Below, piece after piece: positions 14,365 to 15,091 of a stretch of 15,091 bases of DNA; positions within the stretch are counted from its first letter, which is position 1, and each line of letters starts with the position of its first letter. The notes under the pieces are model-generated. The model did no database searches and was not told the origin of the DNA. It saw only the letters and a program-made list of their open reading frames with translations. The position numbers and the translations under genes are program-made. The stretch spans positions 1 to 15,091 of the forward strand of contig JBEAOO010000313.1 in the NCBI GenBank assembly GCA_041164825.1, written 5' to 3'. The DNA is from JBEAOO01 sp041164825 (lineage in GTDB: Bacteria > Pseudomonadota > Gammaproteobacteria > Burkholderiales > Burkholderiaceae_C).

Positions 14365-14397
14365 AAGCCGGAACATCGCGAGATGTTCCGGCTTTTT
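14365..14397 (+). terminator. Intrinsic terminator of the tRNA-Val gene
   Basis: AAGCCGGAACATC (14365-14377) and GATGTTCCGGCTT (14382-14394) form a perfect 13-bp stem closed by a GCGA (GNRA) tetraloop, followed by a T-run ending at 14397 and then GCTTTG. It lies 31 bases after the tRNA 3' end and is the only textbook Rho-independent terminator in the window. Confidence 0.88.
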
Positions 14398-14888
14398 GCT
14401 TTGTGCATCCACCACTTGGGTGCGGCCCCGCCTGCCAGCACGTCGACTCGCCGTGCCCCTCTGCCTGCCAGTCCCGCACCACAGTGCAGCACTCATTGGG
14501 CGCCATTGCCCTCTGTTGTGCGGTGCCAGTAGAACAGTCTTGCCGTCAAGACGTCGCTGCTGCGGGCAGGGCCTTCGAACATCCGAATGCCCAGGTTGTC
14601 CCCCGAATCTGTGCGCAAGCCTGTGGACAAGTTGTGGCGCTGGGCGCGCGCCCCTGGGGCAGGCCCCTGGATTGCCCGCAAATGTGGCAGCGGTGTGACG
14701 GGGCGCTCGGAGCTGCCGAGCGCAGCGCAGCGGGGTGCCCCTCAGATGGGGTGGACATGATCCGTTTGGACCATGGCGGTCGTCAGGGTGTCACGGGCTC
14801 GAAATGGGGTGATTCATACGATGCACGACCTCTCGGCCGTGCGGACGCGCAAGCGTTGGCCCCTGTGTTTCTCACCCCCCACCCGACC
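14398..14888. other. Intergenic stretch without a supported gene
   Basis: About 490 bases between the tRNA terminator and the last gene. Short open frames on both strands show no family signature or start context. It holds a perfect 12-base palindrome GGGCGCGCGCCC (14642-14653) and an 8-bp hairpin (GCGCTCGG 14703-14710, CCGAGCGC 14716-14723, 5-base loop) without a T-run. I see no convincing promoter for the gene at 14889. Confidence 0.5.
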
Positions 14889-15091
14889 ATGAACTTCAAA
14901 ACCCTTCCCTTGACGCTGGCCCTCGTCGCGGCCCTTGGTGCTGTGGGCGTTTCCCACGCTGCCACCACCAGCCTCAACCTCGGCAACTACCAGGTCTCGG
15001 CCACCTACGCGCTGGATGTGTTGAACGGCACCTCGGGTGGCATCTCGGGGTTGGAAGGCTCGGCCATCGCCTATGCGCGCGACCGCGGCAC
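14889..15091 (+). CDS. Secreted protein, N-terminal part only (possible beta-propeller/phytase-like)
   Basis: The frame begins at ATG 14889 and is open to the right edge, giving 67 residues. Residues 1-24 form a clear signal peptide (MNFK, then a Leu/Ala/Val core, cleavage after SHA before ATTSLNLG), so the protein is exported. The mature start reads LNLGNYQVSATYALDV, then GGISGLEGSAIAYARDRGT. The last stretch resembles the opening of a secreted propeller-type family (SdiA-regulated or esterase-like phytase proteins), in which a 'GLE-S-AV-Y--D-GTLF' motif opens the first blade; this is a memory-based match and tentative. No Shine-Dalgarno precedes the ATG; the upstream bases are C-rich. Confidence 0.6.
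   Translation, partial: MNFKTLPLTLALVAALGAVGVSHAATTSLNLGNYQVSATYALDVLNGTSGGISGLEGSAIAYARDRG

Noticed and set aside
14622..14630. TGTGGACAA, one mismatch from a DnaA box
   Set aside because: A single near-match without clustering, an AT-rich unwinding region or dnaA/dnaN nearby is expected by chance and does not indicate an origin.
14294..14698. 134-codon open frame starting inside the tRNA
   Set aside because: It begins in the anticodon stem of a clearly functional tRNA and runs through its terminator; no family features.

Overview
The window looks like chromosomal core DNA from a GC-rich betaproteobacterium, most likely a member of the Comamonadaceae (Burkholderiales; Hydrogenophaga/Acidovorax-like). 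This rests on high GC with strong third-position bias, the IspF N-terminal form 'RVGEGWDVH', a D-3-hydroxybutyrate dehydrogenase typical of polyhydroxybutyrate (PHB) users, an OmpR/EnvZ pair, and long RelA and Mfd proteins. Genus assignment is inference. I see no phage, IS element, CRISPR array or clear horizontally acquired block.

Layout, left to right. 1-322 (-): 5' part of an unknown lipoprotein gene cut by the window edge. 468-968 (-): DUF4405 membrane protein. 1062-1100: strong stem-loop. 1111-1581 (-): YiaA/YiaB-family membrane protein. 1659-5105 (-): mfd, transcription-repair coupling factor. 5255-6480 (+): ispD and ispF, overlapping by ATGA, two steps of the MEP isoprenoid pathway. 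6481-6984: a 504-base convergent intergenic region with two long hairpin repeats in opposite orientation. 6985-9117 (-): ompR then envZ, a two-component system. 9313-10017 (+): a secreted SIMPL/DUF541 protein divergent from ompR. 10084-10854 (-): D-3-hydroxybutyrate dehydrogenase. 10964-14136 (+): an alpha/beta hydrolase overlapping by one base with relA. 14257-14333 (+): tRNA-Val(GAC) with its own promoter and terminator. 14398-14888: no convincing gene. 14889-15091 (+): start of a secreted protein cut by the window edge.

The functional units are: DNA repair (Mfd), isoprenoid precursor synthesis (IspD-IspF), envelope/osmotic signalling (OmpR-EnvZ, perhaps with the SIMPL protein), PHB/3-hydroxybutyrate catabolism (dehydrogenase, perhaps the hydrolase), and the stringent response (RelA, with a visibly dead hydrolase domain and an intact RelA-type EXDD synthetase motif).

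I did not find a new multi-gene system. The most unusual structure is the pair of hairpin elements at 6581-6832. Their arms differ completely between copies but are complementary within each copy, while the inner blocks are nearly identical.
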